Assembly (NCBI RefSeq): GCF_030272615.1
Contig: NC_081409.1
Span: 655,186,468-655,250,467, forward strand
Reading direction: 5' to 3'
DNA: 64,000 bases
Source of the DNA: Cryptomeria japonica
Lineage: Eukaryota; Streptophyta; Pinopsida; Cupressales; Cupressaceae
Part shown: piece by piece, positions 32,406 through 43,709 of the stretch
How positions within the stretch are numbered: position 1 is the first letter of the stretch
Layout: each line of letters opens with the position of its first letter
The notes under the pieces: generated by a model
The model's input: only the letters and a program-made list of their open reading frames with translations
The model's database searches: none
Told to the model about the DNA's origin: nothing
Translations under genes and position numbers: made by a program

Positions 32406-34599
32406 AGTCAATGCATAGTAGGTCCTTTGTTTGTTTCCTATTTTTTTTGTTTGGGTCTATGATTTGGTCTATTCTCCAGAGTTTTTTGAGTTTCTTGTAT
32501 TGACCTTGCGATCAACCATCCCTAGTCAAAGCCACTGTTATCGTTGTTTAAGAAATGGGTTTTCTTTTCCCATAATTGGCTAAGTTTTTGAAATTTTGAG
32601 TTAGGCACGCTATCAACTGCTTCAAATTTGTGTTAAGTCTTTAAGGGCTGAGGGTTTTTGGTTTTAAATCACTCAAATGTCTGATCAAAACCCTCTAGTT
32701 TCTATTCTTGTGTTACTTTATTCACTTAAGTAATGGGTCTTGGGGTCGTGTGAAGTGTCCCCCTTGTTATTTACCTAGGCAGTCATTAAATAATTGTAAA
32801 ATTTTATGCCTAATGCCTTTTTCCTTATAATATTGTTGGGTCCAGTAAGTGTTGCGCAACTTCCAGATGAATCTTTGGCTTTCACCATTTCGGTAAGCGA
32901 AGTTGCGAGTGTGTGAAGCTATGCGAAATAGTGAAAGGGAAAAGAATGTTCAAATGTGTGCATTTGGTCTGGTTTAATGAGACTCCATCTCGCTCAAGAT
33001 CCAATGGCTAGTGTTAATTCACAACCGAAATAAGCAAGTGAATTACCTTTCGTGAAATGGCAAAAAGGCTTGGTGGGACCCAGCGGTGAAGACTTTTCCA
33101 TGGCTAAAAGGTGATCAAGTTCAAGAGAAATCAACAGTTCACATTGTTTCGTGACCGATAGATGCTCATATGTTACACTCTGCGAAATAGCAAAAGGTTT
33201 TTTGGCCCAGGAAAAGGGAGGTTTAATAGAAGCATAACAAATGCGCAGGTTCTCAAAGATCTGACGACTAGTGTAGTTTCGCAGGAGGAAGATGCTTGAA
33301 ACTTTCGCAAAACAGCGAAATGACATGGCGTTCCAAGCAAGCATTCTAGTCTTTGAGATGGCAAGTAAGATAATGGCATGTGGCCGAAAATCAAAGTGGT
33401 TAGCGAATCAGATTTAAGGACTAAAAGGTGGGTCCAAGAAGATGAGTCATGTTGTAGGATAAGAAATGACTAGACACCAGGTGGATAATGCTGAGTCAGA
33501 AAACCCACATCTGTCGGATTCGAGTAGGTTGTTAAGCATCGAACAAGTTTGATCTAATCTAATGGTCCACGTGTGTTTGTGAGGGTAAGATGCTTGTGTT
33601 TTAAAGCCTTCGAAATGGTGAAAGGAAAAGGTGGGCACAAAGAGTAGATAAAGCATAAAGGTAAAAAAGGATCAACTTTGTTTTGATCCAAGGGTTCTCA
33701 TCGTTTTGTGGCTGCAAATCAAGGCTTGCAAAATGGTGAAAGAGAAAAAGAGATTCTTCTTGGCATGACGTTGAGCGACAGCTATTACTTCTTGTAAAGC
33801 TTGATGGTGATGTGTTGTTTGACACATAGTTTCAAAAGGTGATTCAGGACTGGCTAAGGTGTAACCGGTGGTTATGTAGCAAATAGTCACACGTGGTTGA
33901 CTCTGAACTAAACCCGAAGAGTTTCCCAGAGCTAATGGCCGAATGCCACATGCCATTTGCTAAATGATGAATAAGTGGGGTAAGCAATAAAGGTCTCACT
34001 TAAAAGATGGTAATCTCAAGATTGATCCAACGCTTCCCACTGTTTCGTGGCCCGAAGATGCAATCGGATTAACTCCTGCAAAATAGCAAAAAATCGTTAG
34101 CCGTCAAGATGAGGCATGGTTAGTGAAAAAGCTGACAGTCCCGGTAGGGGTTAAAGGCTAGGCGGTTAGAGTTCCATCTAACGCTTGACATAGCTTCATC
34201 AAAGTAAAGTGCTTGTGGGATAAAGCTTGCGAAATGGCGAAAGAGAAAAAAGGAAAACACACAGGCATGTTATGACCCATTGGAGTGAAATTTTTTAATT
34301 CTTCTATGAATTCAATTCTAAAGGCATGGCCGAAGCATGCAGTATCAATGTCATAGTTAAGAGCCCGACTACCGTAGATGATCTCGTATCAATTGAATGA
34401 AGGCATCATTTTGAAAAGTAGTTGTAGAGAAGTGCTTGCAGAGCAAATTTCTTCAGTTGTAGAGCGGATTTCTTCAAGCAAAAAATAGGTTCTCTTATAC
34501 TCTTGTTTGGTAATTACTTAATAGTGTGTTTTGATTGAGGTCTTGATTTGTCATAGGATAGTTGGGGTTAGTAATTAAGTTGCTTGCATAGTCTTTAAG

Positions 34600-37500
34600 A
34601 TGTCACCTAAGAGAGAATTCTCAGGAAAGGTTAATTACCAGGAGAGGGCTATCTGTGATGACTTCCTTGAATAGTTGACATTGTCAACTAATGTGGCTGC
34701 AAAGGTAAAAAAACTCCTGTCAAGAGCTCCTTGCCTAAAAATAAGAGAGGGATTATATGATAAGGGTAACTGGCTAAGAGACCCTCAAATTGGGTTGTCT
34801 GGGTTGGGATTATTTGAAGTTGTATTTGGCATGAGAAACTCCTCAGCCCCACAAAAAAGTATTTGGGAGTTGGATGTAGGCAAATTAGTGGTCCCTAGAG
34901 TATTCATGGATGTGGATTTCCTAACTCAGATTGTACACAACTATGACCCAATTACAAGAAGTGTTAAGGATATAAGTGGGAAAGCCCTCATTGAAATAAA
35001 TAATGAGGAGTTCTGAAATGCTTTTGGGCTTAGTGAATTTACTAATTTTCTAGAGCCTATTAATTTTAAATCACTAGCTAAGGTTTACAGTGTGCAGAGG
35101 AACCACCTTAGAAATGGGCCTCTTAAAGAATTCTTTATGAAGATAGGCAGGTTAACGGCTATAGGACCTTACACTAAGGAGCATTTTTCTTTAAATTTGT
35201 TTACCCTTAGGGCCAAAGGATTATATTGGTCATTCTACTAAATTCTACGAGAAGATGCTAAAGCAAATATGCCAACTCATTACATGTTAATGGTTGCTCA
35301 AATTTTGAATCCCTCTTTGGAAGTGACCTTTGATTATGCTTCCTTTATCACTGATGGTATCCATGAAGGATTGATAGGAATAAAGAATGGGAAAGTGGAT
35401 AGGCCTTTTGGGTGGTACTCCCTCATGCATTTGTTTTTATTCAAGGGTGGTGACTATTTTGCAAGTGGGATGAATATTGTGAAAGAGAAAAATGGAGAGA
35501 AGATGCCAGTGTAGTTATGGAGTACAGTGCTATCATGGGACAGAGAAGATGCAAGATTCTTAAAGTTTGATAAGTGTTCTGCATCTAAGATTAGGACTCT
35601 TATCTGTTCAGAGAATCCAAGGGTCCCTAAGGTTCTTTTGGAATTCATTAGGCCAAAAGAGTTTGCTAAGAATGTTAAAATTGTCCACAATTGGGGTGAT
35701 ATTTACTAATACCCTGTCTCCATAGTTTTAAGAGTATATGGTTTCAAAGGCACTCCATTTTTGTTACCCTAGGTCCCTCTTAAAGTGGGAATTGTAGAGA
35801 TCCTCAAGGAGATTGGTGGTGTGCAAGAAGCAGAGTTAACAGGTAGAGGTAAAGGGACCATTTTCCCTACAGTTACCATAGCACACCAATTTGTGATAAT
35901 TAAAGGAGGTTGGAAGTGTTTTGAATATTTCCTTCAACTGTATCATTTGTCAACTGCAATATCCCGATGTGCTGAACCTGAAAACTTCTTCAAGGGCATG
36001 TTCAGAAAGAGAGCAATATGCAGAGGTAGACCCCACCAATTTGACACTAGCTATGACACTTTGTCTAGCTTTCACCCTTTTGAGGAGAAGATAAAGTTCT
36101 TGATTCTTTGCTTTGAGGATGTGATGCAAACATTGAAAGAAAAGAGGGAGGTTGTAATTAAGAACAACCCTAAGAAAGAAAGACTAGTTCTGAATAGGTC
36201 TGCATCTGCCAAAGTAATCCCTCCTGGTGATTACATGTTGCATAAGAAGGCCAACTACAGTGTGTTGATGCCTACAAAAGGGGAGCCCTCTACCTCTAAA
36301 GGAAAGATGAAGATACAAGATGTCATTGAAATTCAAGATATCCCAAAGAAACAAAGAGTGGGAAAAGAAGTACAATCTGATGAACCTTTGTACTCTCCAT
36401 CTAAATCTCCTATTCATATAGGAGATGAGTAGGCAGTAGCTAAGCAACTATTACAATTAGGCAGCCTTGGAGAGATTGCATACACATATGATGAAGTGGA
36501 AGAGGGAATGCCAGAAGAGCCCCTTATTGCTGAAATGAACATCACTACTAATGAGTTCAAAGGCTAGGAGTGGGACCCTAAGATCAAGCAAGCCAATGAA
36601 GATTTCTTGGCTGATAGTAACTTTGTCACATCAGGAGCTTTCATGCAATTTGTGTGGAAGTAGAACATTGATAAATTTAATGCTAGGTGTGAAAAGAGGA
36701 AAAGTGAGCAGCCCCACAGAGATCCAGCTGTGGTAGAGGAAGAGATAAAGAAAGAAATGGCTGATGAGTTTAAGACCATCACTCCTGAGCAAGGAAGGGA
36801 CATGGTAGCATGGGTTGGGGTACTCATTCTCCCGGAATGGGACATAGCAGATGCCTTTGTTTTAGAGGCAGTAAGAAAAGAGAACAAACCTATGGAGGGA
36901 GTCACTTTCAGCAAAGATAATGCTGCATTGGTCATGTGGTCTCTTAAAAGAGATGAAAATAAGAGGAATAAGGACACCCCAAGGTCAAGTTACCTTGGAG
37001 GAATGATAGTGAAAAGAGTGCAGAGCACTGGGGTAGTGGAAGCTGCTAGCACTATGCTAGAGACTGCAAAGTTTAGTGCTGCAGTAGAAGAAAGGGAGGC
37101 CAAGGAAAAGGAAGATCTCCAAGTTAAGTTGGAGACAATTCTAAAAGCTTACAACAATGCCAAGGAAGAGGTAAGAGGTAAAGACAACATCATCACCAAG
37201 TTGCAAAGCCAGTTGGCAGGACAATACCATCAAGGTGACTCCTCAACATTGATGATCTCCTCTTCTCCTGCAAGACCTCCACCTACCAGCCCCATTATTG
37301 AGTTCCCACCATCTCCAGCACCTTCTAGTTCTCAGTTGATCGAGATCACTCCCCATGAGTTGGAGAATTCAAAATAGGCTCAAGCCTTATATGCAAAGAA
37401 ATATGAAGACAGGGTAAAAGCTACAATTTTAAGTTTTGCTGACACTATAGGGTCTTCACTAATGTATAACAACATGAGTAAGATTATGGAAATGTGGAAC

Positions 37501-38106
37501 GAGTTAAATGGGGATAAGGCTATTTTAATGCCTATTTTTGATAAATGGAGACCTAGAGTGTAGGATATAGAACTGATTTGTGTATCCTATGATGAGGCAG
37601 GGGCTGATCCGATTATTAAATCTACAAATGATATCACTAAGGATTTAGTAAAACTGGCAGAAGGAGTAGATAATGCAGATAGAAAGATCAACTTGTACAA
37701 GAAAGAGTACACTGATTAGGTTTTTGAATTGCTCCCAGGAAGTTTTGTCAGCCCAAACCAATTAAAGGACAAACAAATATGGCTTAAGGAATTAGAACCC
37801 AAATTGTCATTAAGGATAAATAGAATTGTCAAATCAGAGGATGCCTCCATATTTGTTAAAACAATTGAAGAGATTGAGAAAATTAAATCTCATTATGGTT
37901 TCCTAAATTTAGAGGACAATAAAATGAGAAATTCTTGGAAAAGATTAGCCAAGACAAAAGTAAAAGTAATTAACTTCTCATGTCCTACTGATGGGGTGTA
38001 TCACGAATGGACAAATAAATATGCAGTGCTTGATGTGGAGTAGTTAGAAGATGTTGCAACAAAACAACAAGAGGAAGAAGCCGCAAATGTTGAAAGAGAC
38101 TTGTAA
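34600..38106 (+). pseudogene. LTR-encoded protein of unknown function (element C, right LTR): one frame with stops only
   Basis: From ATG 34600 (MSPKREFSGKVNYQER) to TAA 38104-38106, 1168 codons stay in one frame without any frameshift. About a dozen in-frame stops interrupt it, nearly all TAG. Compared with the left copy it has lost 36 codons between two CACCAA repeats, and a three-base loss made a TAG near 35770. Five or so TAG codons are at the same places in both LTRs (for example 34672, 35514, 36568, 37376 and 37717). Features include QLYHLSTAISRCAEPENFF, a basic nuclear-targeting-like stretch near 36290-36370 (PSTSKGKMKIQD, PKKQRVGK), a charged helical region (37060-37200) and a proline/serine segment (37260-37340). 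Confidence 0.75.
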
Positions 38107-38203
38107 CCGCATTTGTAAAAGGTTTTGTAACTTCTTCTTGAGAAGTAATGATTCTAACAAACTCTCTTAGGAAAGTCCGAAGCTTTATATGCATCCATAT
38201 TGT

Positions 38204-38210
38204 TATAAAT
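38204..38210 (+). promoter_or_regulatory. Candidate TATA box in element C right LTR
   Basis: TATAAAT in the same context as 24888-24894 (TGTTATAAATGGATACC). Confidence 0.35.
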
Positions 38211-39048
38211 GGATACCAGGACTAGTAAAAAAAGATGGATCAAAAAGAATTGTAAGAAAATGTTGCAGAAATTTATCTAAGCTTTTCCAAGTTTTAATGG
38301 AGAATATTCAAAGGTTTTTGGAATACCTTTTTTGAAGAAAACATCAATATACAAACCATTGGTTTTGAGTTTAAACTTTGTGTTGTCTTCAAATATGTTT
38401 GCTAGTGTTTACTATTTCATTCTGAATAATCTAGGGTTATTTCATCTGAATAGGGGTTGTAAGGAAACTTTCAGTAGATATGTTTCTTAGCTTTTCTCTT
38501 CGGGAGGGGAATTAAATATGCAGGAATCATTTCTACCAGTAAATTCTTTGTGGGATACTTTGAATCTTGATGAGCATGGTTTAATTTGGTATGAATAAAT
38601 TCTTATGTGTGTCAGGCATATATATGGATCTGCAGAAGCCAAACTAATGGGATATGTGGAGATATTTGATTGTGGGAGTATTGTTTGAACTTAGATGACT
38701 CTGTGACCTTGGATAAGGCACTGGTATAGATCAAGGGTGTCTATTACATATTTTGTAGGTCAAGACTGAACATGAGTACAATTTTCATTCATTTGTTTCA
38801 GTTAGTTTTAAGGTGATTAAATCCACTGGTTTTTGTACTGGTTTGATGTGGATTCATCTTTTAAAAGTTTGAATTTAGTTCACAGTGGTATACCCGCCTA
38901 GACTTTGAATAAGTCTGAAGTGTAGAATTTTAATCAAACCTTTTCATATGTTGTCCTGGAAGTTTCCTTCTCTTTAATATCTCTTCTGCATATAGAGTTA
39001 TCATGTCACTATAAGGATGTTAAAGTGAATCAGGTTTTGAGACCAACA

Positions 39049-39719
39049 CAGTGTACGGTTCAGGTGCAAGTGTAGTGTTATTTCTTCCTTCTGGTACTCA
39101 TATCCCTTTTTCTTTTAAATTGGAGTTCAAAAATACTAACAACACGACTTAGTATGAGGCTTTGTTATTGGGTTTAGCTAAAGCTAATAAATTGGGAGTA
39201 AAACTTTTGCAAGTCAAAGGAGACGCTAAATTGATTATAAAACAAGTCAGAAGATTCAAAAATGTAAAAAATGAAAGACTGAAATACTACCAAAATAGAG
39301 TTTGGGATGAAATGGAAGACTTTGATGCATTTTCCATTGAAGCTACTCCTGGAGAACAAAATTCCAAAGTAGATTCACTAGCTGTATCAACTTCCTTATT
39401 GATTCCCCATCCTGAATTTGTTGATGTTACTTATTGGGTAGAGTTAATATATCAGCCTAGTGTTCCTAATAATTCTGAATTCTGGCAAGTGTTTGAAAAT
39501 GATAAACAAATTAATAAGTTTATGCAATGTGTTGAAATGTTTTCTACTATATATTTCAAAGGTTCAGACTCAGAATGTAAAGAGTTTTCACCAGAATGGG
39601 CCAAAGAGTTGAGTGATGGAGTTATGCAATTAAAAGGGAATAAAATCCCCAAAGGGTTGGTTTCCTTAGAACACCTTTTTGAGCGTCATGATGCTTATAA
39701 GAAAGGAAAAGGTGAATAG
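39049..39719 (+). pseudogene. Element B archaeal-type RNase H, main part
   Basis: Continues from 19087 after element C. GSGASVVLFLPSG, YEALLLGLAKANKLGVKLL (Glu), LLQVKGDAKLIIKQVRR (Asp) and GEQNSKVDSLAVSTS (Asp) match the element C enzyme block by block. A TAG stands before YEALLLGL where element C has Lys and related proteins have a polar residue. A linker to RT follows (NSEFWQVFENDKQINKFMQ). Only the first catalytic residue, on the other side of the insertion, looks changed. Confidence 0.85.
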
Positions 39720-40620
39720 GTTCTTCTAGATCAAGAGGCAAGAGGTTATGAAAGATTCAATATTGGTATTGAAGATGACCCCAAATATGTAAATCTCAGA
39801 AAATATTGCACTCCTGTAGAAAAGGAGAGATTCATTAGTCTGCTGCTGGAATTCAAGGATGTTTTTGCCAGGTTCTATGATGACTTCATGAACTTCAGAG
39901 ATGGAAGATTTTAGCATCACATTCCTTTGAAGTCTGGAGTAAGTCCTTTTCAACAAAAACTCAGAAGTTTCAATCCTAAAGTAGCTGAGGCCATATTTCA
40001 TGAAGTAGATAAAATGTTGAAGGCTAGAATTATATATCCCATTCACCATTCTACATGGATAGCCAATATAGTTCCTATTCAGAAGAAAAATGGAGAAATA
40101 AGGATCTGTGTAGATTTCAGAAACTTGAATCAAGCCAGTTTGAAGGATAACTACCCATTACCTGCTATGGACCATATTTTGCAAATGGTTTCAGGTGTTG
40201 AGATGATGCCCATGCTTGATGGCTTTTTAGGTTACAATTAGATCATTATTTCAGAAAATGATCAACACAAGACCATCTTCATCACCCCCTAGGGTAATTT
40301 TGCTTATAATATAATGTCTGTTGGTCTGATTAATGCAAGGGCCACCTTTAGCAAGCTATGGATTTGTCCTTTGGACATCTGAAGGATAAGATAATTGTTG
40401 TGTATCTTGATAACTTAACCATCTTTTCAAAGAGAAGAAAAAATCATTTGAAGGATTTGAGACAAGTGCTACAAAGGTGTCGTGAACATGGGGTGTCCTT
40501 GAATCCAAAAAAATCAGTATTTGGAGTGGTAGAGGCTAGGTTTCTTGGACACATTGTCTCAAAAGAAGGAGTAAGAGTAGATCCAGAGAGTGTTAAAGCA
40601 ATCTAGCAACTAAGCTTACC
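39720..40620 (+). pseudogene. Element B reverse transcriptase (degenerate)
   Basis: An N-terminal region is followed by DKMLKARIIYPIHHSTW, VPIQKKNGEIRICVDFRNLN, DNYPLPAMDHILQMVSG and GVSLNPKKSVFGVV, then GHIVSKEGVRVDPESVKAI. The catalytic box at 40403-40414 reads YLDN, so the second catalytic Asp is Asn. There are three or more in-frame stops and a frameshift between 40240 and 40358. The order after RNase H is as in element C. Confidence 0.85.
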
Positions 40621-41205
40621 ATCAAACAAAAATGCGGTTAGGTCCTTCTTTGGGCAAGTAAATTTTCTGCGGAGATTCATTCCAGACTTCATAGAGACCA
40701 CTAGATATATTGTGAGTTTAATGAGCAAAAATAGGCATTTAAAGGGAGTGAGGAAGGAAAGAAAGCTTTCAAAGCTATAAAGGAAGCTATTGGTCATGCA
40801 CCTATTCTGGTTAATCCTGATTTTAAAAATGATTTTATTATCTATTGCTATGCCTCAGGGCACACTATGTCAGGGATTTTATCGTAGAAGAATGAAGATA
40901 ATGAGGAAGTCCCAATATCATTTATGAGTGTTCCCCTGAAGAAACATGAGTTGAAGTATTCTCTAATGGAAAAAAAAGCATACTCTATTGTAAAGGTTGT
41001 AAAACAGTTCAGGTATTATATTCTTCACTCCCATGCAGTTGTTTATGTCCCTCACTCTACAGTCAAGAGCATTTTGACACAACAAGATATAGGGATGAAT
41101 AATAGAGCCTCATGGGTGTCCAAGATTCAAGAGTTCAATTTGGATATCAAAAGCACAAAATTGGTAAGAGGGCAGGGTCTATACAAATTGATTGGAGAAA
41201 AATAG
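40621..41205 (+). pseudogene. Element B gypsy-type RNase H, degenerate
   Basis: Connection region (FFGQVNFLRRFIPDF-like) and then YCYASGHTMSGILS, in which the first catalytic Asp is missing as in element C. SFMSVPLKKHELKYSLMEKK and HSTVKSILTQQDIG follow. A frameshift between 40606 and 40924 and a TAG at about 40886 interrupt it. Confidence 0.75.
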
Positions 41206-42500
41206 AGTGAAGCAATTGAAGAATTGCCTTTCGTCTTGTTTGTTGCACTTCAAGATTCTTGGTTTGCAGATGTTGCATACTATTTGACCTATGAGGATTT
41301 CCTGATACATCTTTCTCCAAGAGAAAAGATGATTTTAAGACTAAAGGCTACTAAATATGTCTTCTTCAATGATGCATTGTATAAAAAGGGTTTGGATGGG
41401 ACCTTTCTGTGTTGTGTTGATAAACCACTTCAACAATCACTGTTGAAGACTTTTCATGATGAAGCCTATGGGGGTCACTTTTCATCTATGATAACTTCTT
41501 ATAAAATTTCAAGGAATTGTTATTATTGGCTAGGAATGTTTAGAGATTCTTATGCATGGGTAGCCAAGTGTGAAAAATGCAAACTATTCACAAGAAAACT
41601 TCAACTCGCAGCATTACCACTTTGGCCAGTCATTGTGGATGAGTCTTTCAAACAATGGGGCTTGGATTTTATAGGTCCTTTGTCACCTACTTTGAGTGTG
41701 GGGCACACCCATATATTAATAGCCATAGATTATTTAACTAAATGGGTTGAAGCTATCCCAGTATGGAAGATGACTTTTGAGGTAGTTTGTAAATTTCTCA
41801 AAGAAAATATTCTTGTTCGATTCGGAGTTCCACTAAAAATTGTGGCTGATAATGCGACCAATTTTTCTTCTACTGAAATCTCATTATTCTGCTATGATCA
41901 TGGCATATCCCTCACCCATTGTTCCAAATATTATCTCCAGGGGAATGGTTAGGCCGAGTCCAACAATAAGAACCTTATAAATATCATGAAGAAATTGGTG
42001 AGCAACAACCTCAAAGATTGGCATAAGTAATTGTATGAAGCTCTTTGGGTATATTGTACATCACCAAAAAGAGCTATTGGGATGTTCCCTTTTGAATTGG
42101 TTTCTGTTGTGGGTTCATAGGTGGTGCTACCTCTAGAACTTACAACAACCAAGTTACAGACTGTCATTGAGAACAAGTATTTTTAGGATGCACTAGAGAA
42201 GAGATTTATGCATCTGACGTGCATTGAGGAAGAAAGAAATAAGCTAGTAGATAGGATAATAGAGCATTAGATGAGGGTTAAGATGATATTTAACAAGCGA
42301 GCCAAGCCATGAAAATTCATACAGGGTGATCTAGTTTTGTTATGGGATAGAAGGAGAGAACCAAAGGGAGTGCACGTGAAGTTTGAATCACTATGGAAGG
42401 GACATTCGTGATTCAGGAGGTAAAAGGTCCCAACTCTTTCAAAATTGCATATTAGGATAGTTCTTCTCTTCCCCTGACTTACAATGGCCAGGATTTGAAA
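41206..42500 (+). pseudogene. Element B integrase (degenerate)
   Basis: Zinc finger: FHDEAYGGHFSSM and AKCEKCKLF. Core: Asp in QWGLDFIGPLSP, Asp in IVADNATNFSS and Glu in AESNNKNLINIM. A TAG directly precedes AESNN where glutamine is usual. The C-terminal part (GDLVLLWDRRREPKGVHVKF) is broken by about five stops and a frameshift near 42400. The region ends about 180 bp before the right LTR. Confidence 0.85.
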
Positions 42501-43709
42501 CTGTAGCAATTGTAAATGAAGTCCCTCATGGTTTTGTACATAAATTTTTTTTTGTTTAGTTAGTCTTTTATGTTTTGTTGGTTTGTTTGTTTTGGTCTTC
42601 AATAAAGTCTGTTTGTGAAACCAAAGATTCTTGAGTTCATAACTAGTTCTCTTGTAGTCCTAGTCCCCAGTCAGAGCCAATGTTAGCATCCCCTCAAATT
42701 TTTATTCAATTTTCAAACTTGCGGCTCACCCTTCAGTCTTTCTTTTAATTTCAGCTTTTTGTGGTTTCCATTTTGAACCTCTTTTGTTGAACCTTAAAGC
42801 AGTTCAAAAGGTTCAAGGTTCAAAGTGCATCTTGTGTAGTGTCTTTAGTGGAATTATCCTTGATGGAGCAAGCGTGTTGTTCTTATGTGTCTTGAACTTT
42901 GAACTTGTGAACCTTTTAGTTAAAGGTTCAAATAGCTCCCTGTGCATAAGTCACAACTATGTAATGTGATTTAACAAGCAAGTGTAATGTGTTCAGTCAG
43001 TATTAAACTTGAACCTTGAACCTTGTGTATTCTTCATTCAACAGTTCAAGGTTCAAAGTCCTCTTTCTCTTGTTGGTAATTGTTATTGCTCATTCCTGGT
43101 ATTGTTTTGAGCTACTAGTTAACTATTGTTCTTTTCAGATGAACTTGAATCCTTCAACTCTTTGTGAGATGGTTCAAGGTTTAAAAGGTACATCTCAAAA
43201 GCTGAGTCTAAATATTTTGTTAAAACTAGAGGCAATGCATCAAGAAGGAATATTCCTGACATCTCGTAGTTTAAAATTCTAAATTTAGAAAGAAATCATG
43301 GGAACGTAAACTATTTATGCGGAAGTGATGGGTAATTAAGAAAGTGTCAGGTTTTGAGTCATTTCATGGCTACTTCACACATTTAAATGAATCATTATGA
43401 AGCATGTGTTGTTTGCTCGATTTTTTCCTGTCTGTTAAAAAGAAAAAAAGAAAAAATATATGTATTCATTTCCATAATTTGTAAAGGGTTGCAGCTGCTA
43501 TCATTGAGCGAATTGGAGGTAAATTCATCTCTACATTCCTAAGAAGGTTTCATAGATTCATGGTGTTAACAGCTAAGTTCATACGATTTCCCTATACTGT
43601 ATTTATTTAGTTCTCAAGGTTTATCAGTATAGGAAGAAAATGTTTAGTTTGTTGGAGTAGAATTCAACCCTGTTTTAGAGTTTCTTGATCAAAAGTATAG
43701 ATAGGTAGT

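Larger units (their letters stand above)
19088..39048 (+). mobile_element. Element C: Tat/Ogre-like Ty3/gypsy retrotransposon with 6.5-6.6 kb LTRs
   Basis: C is 19.96 kb long. The left LTR is 19088-25731 (6644 bp), the internal region 25732-32535 (6804 bp) and the right LTR 32536-39048 (6513 bp). LTR ends are TGTTATC..ACCAACA, and the boundaries are fixed by comparing the two copies. About two thirds of the element is LTR. The internal region has gag, protease, archaeal-type RNase H, RT, degenerate RNase H and integrase. It is inserted in element B's RNase H. No perfect target duplication is visible (GTTGT on the left, CAGTG on the right), so the flank may have mutated or recombined. By eye the LTRs differ by about 5%. 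Confidence 0.9.
32536..39048 (+). mobile_element. Element C right LTR (6.51 kb)
   Basis: Starts TGTTATCGTTGTTTAAG and ends TTGAGACCAACA. Non-coding U3-like part 32536-34599, reading frame 34600-38106, downstream non-coding part 38107-39048. The internal sequence just before it (CCCTAGTCAAAGCCAC) is not a purine tract. Element B has a similar non-purine end (CCCCAGTCAGAGCCAA) before its right LTR. Confidence 0.9.

Noticed and set aside
32994-33956. Minus-strand frames in the U3-like part of element C
   Set aside because: They are not conserved as frames in the matching left LTR and lie over the GCGAAA motif repeats.
26070-38106. Reassigned TAG codon (alternative genetic code)
   Set aside because: TAA and TGA stops and frameshifts also occur, catalytic residues are lost, and TAG serves as the apparent terminator of some genes; deamination of CAG explains the bias better.
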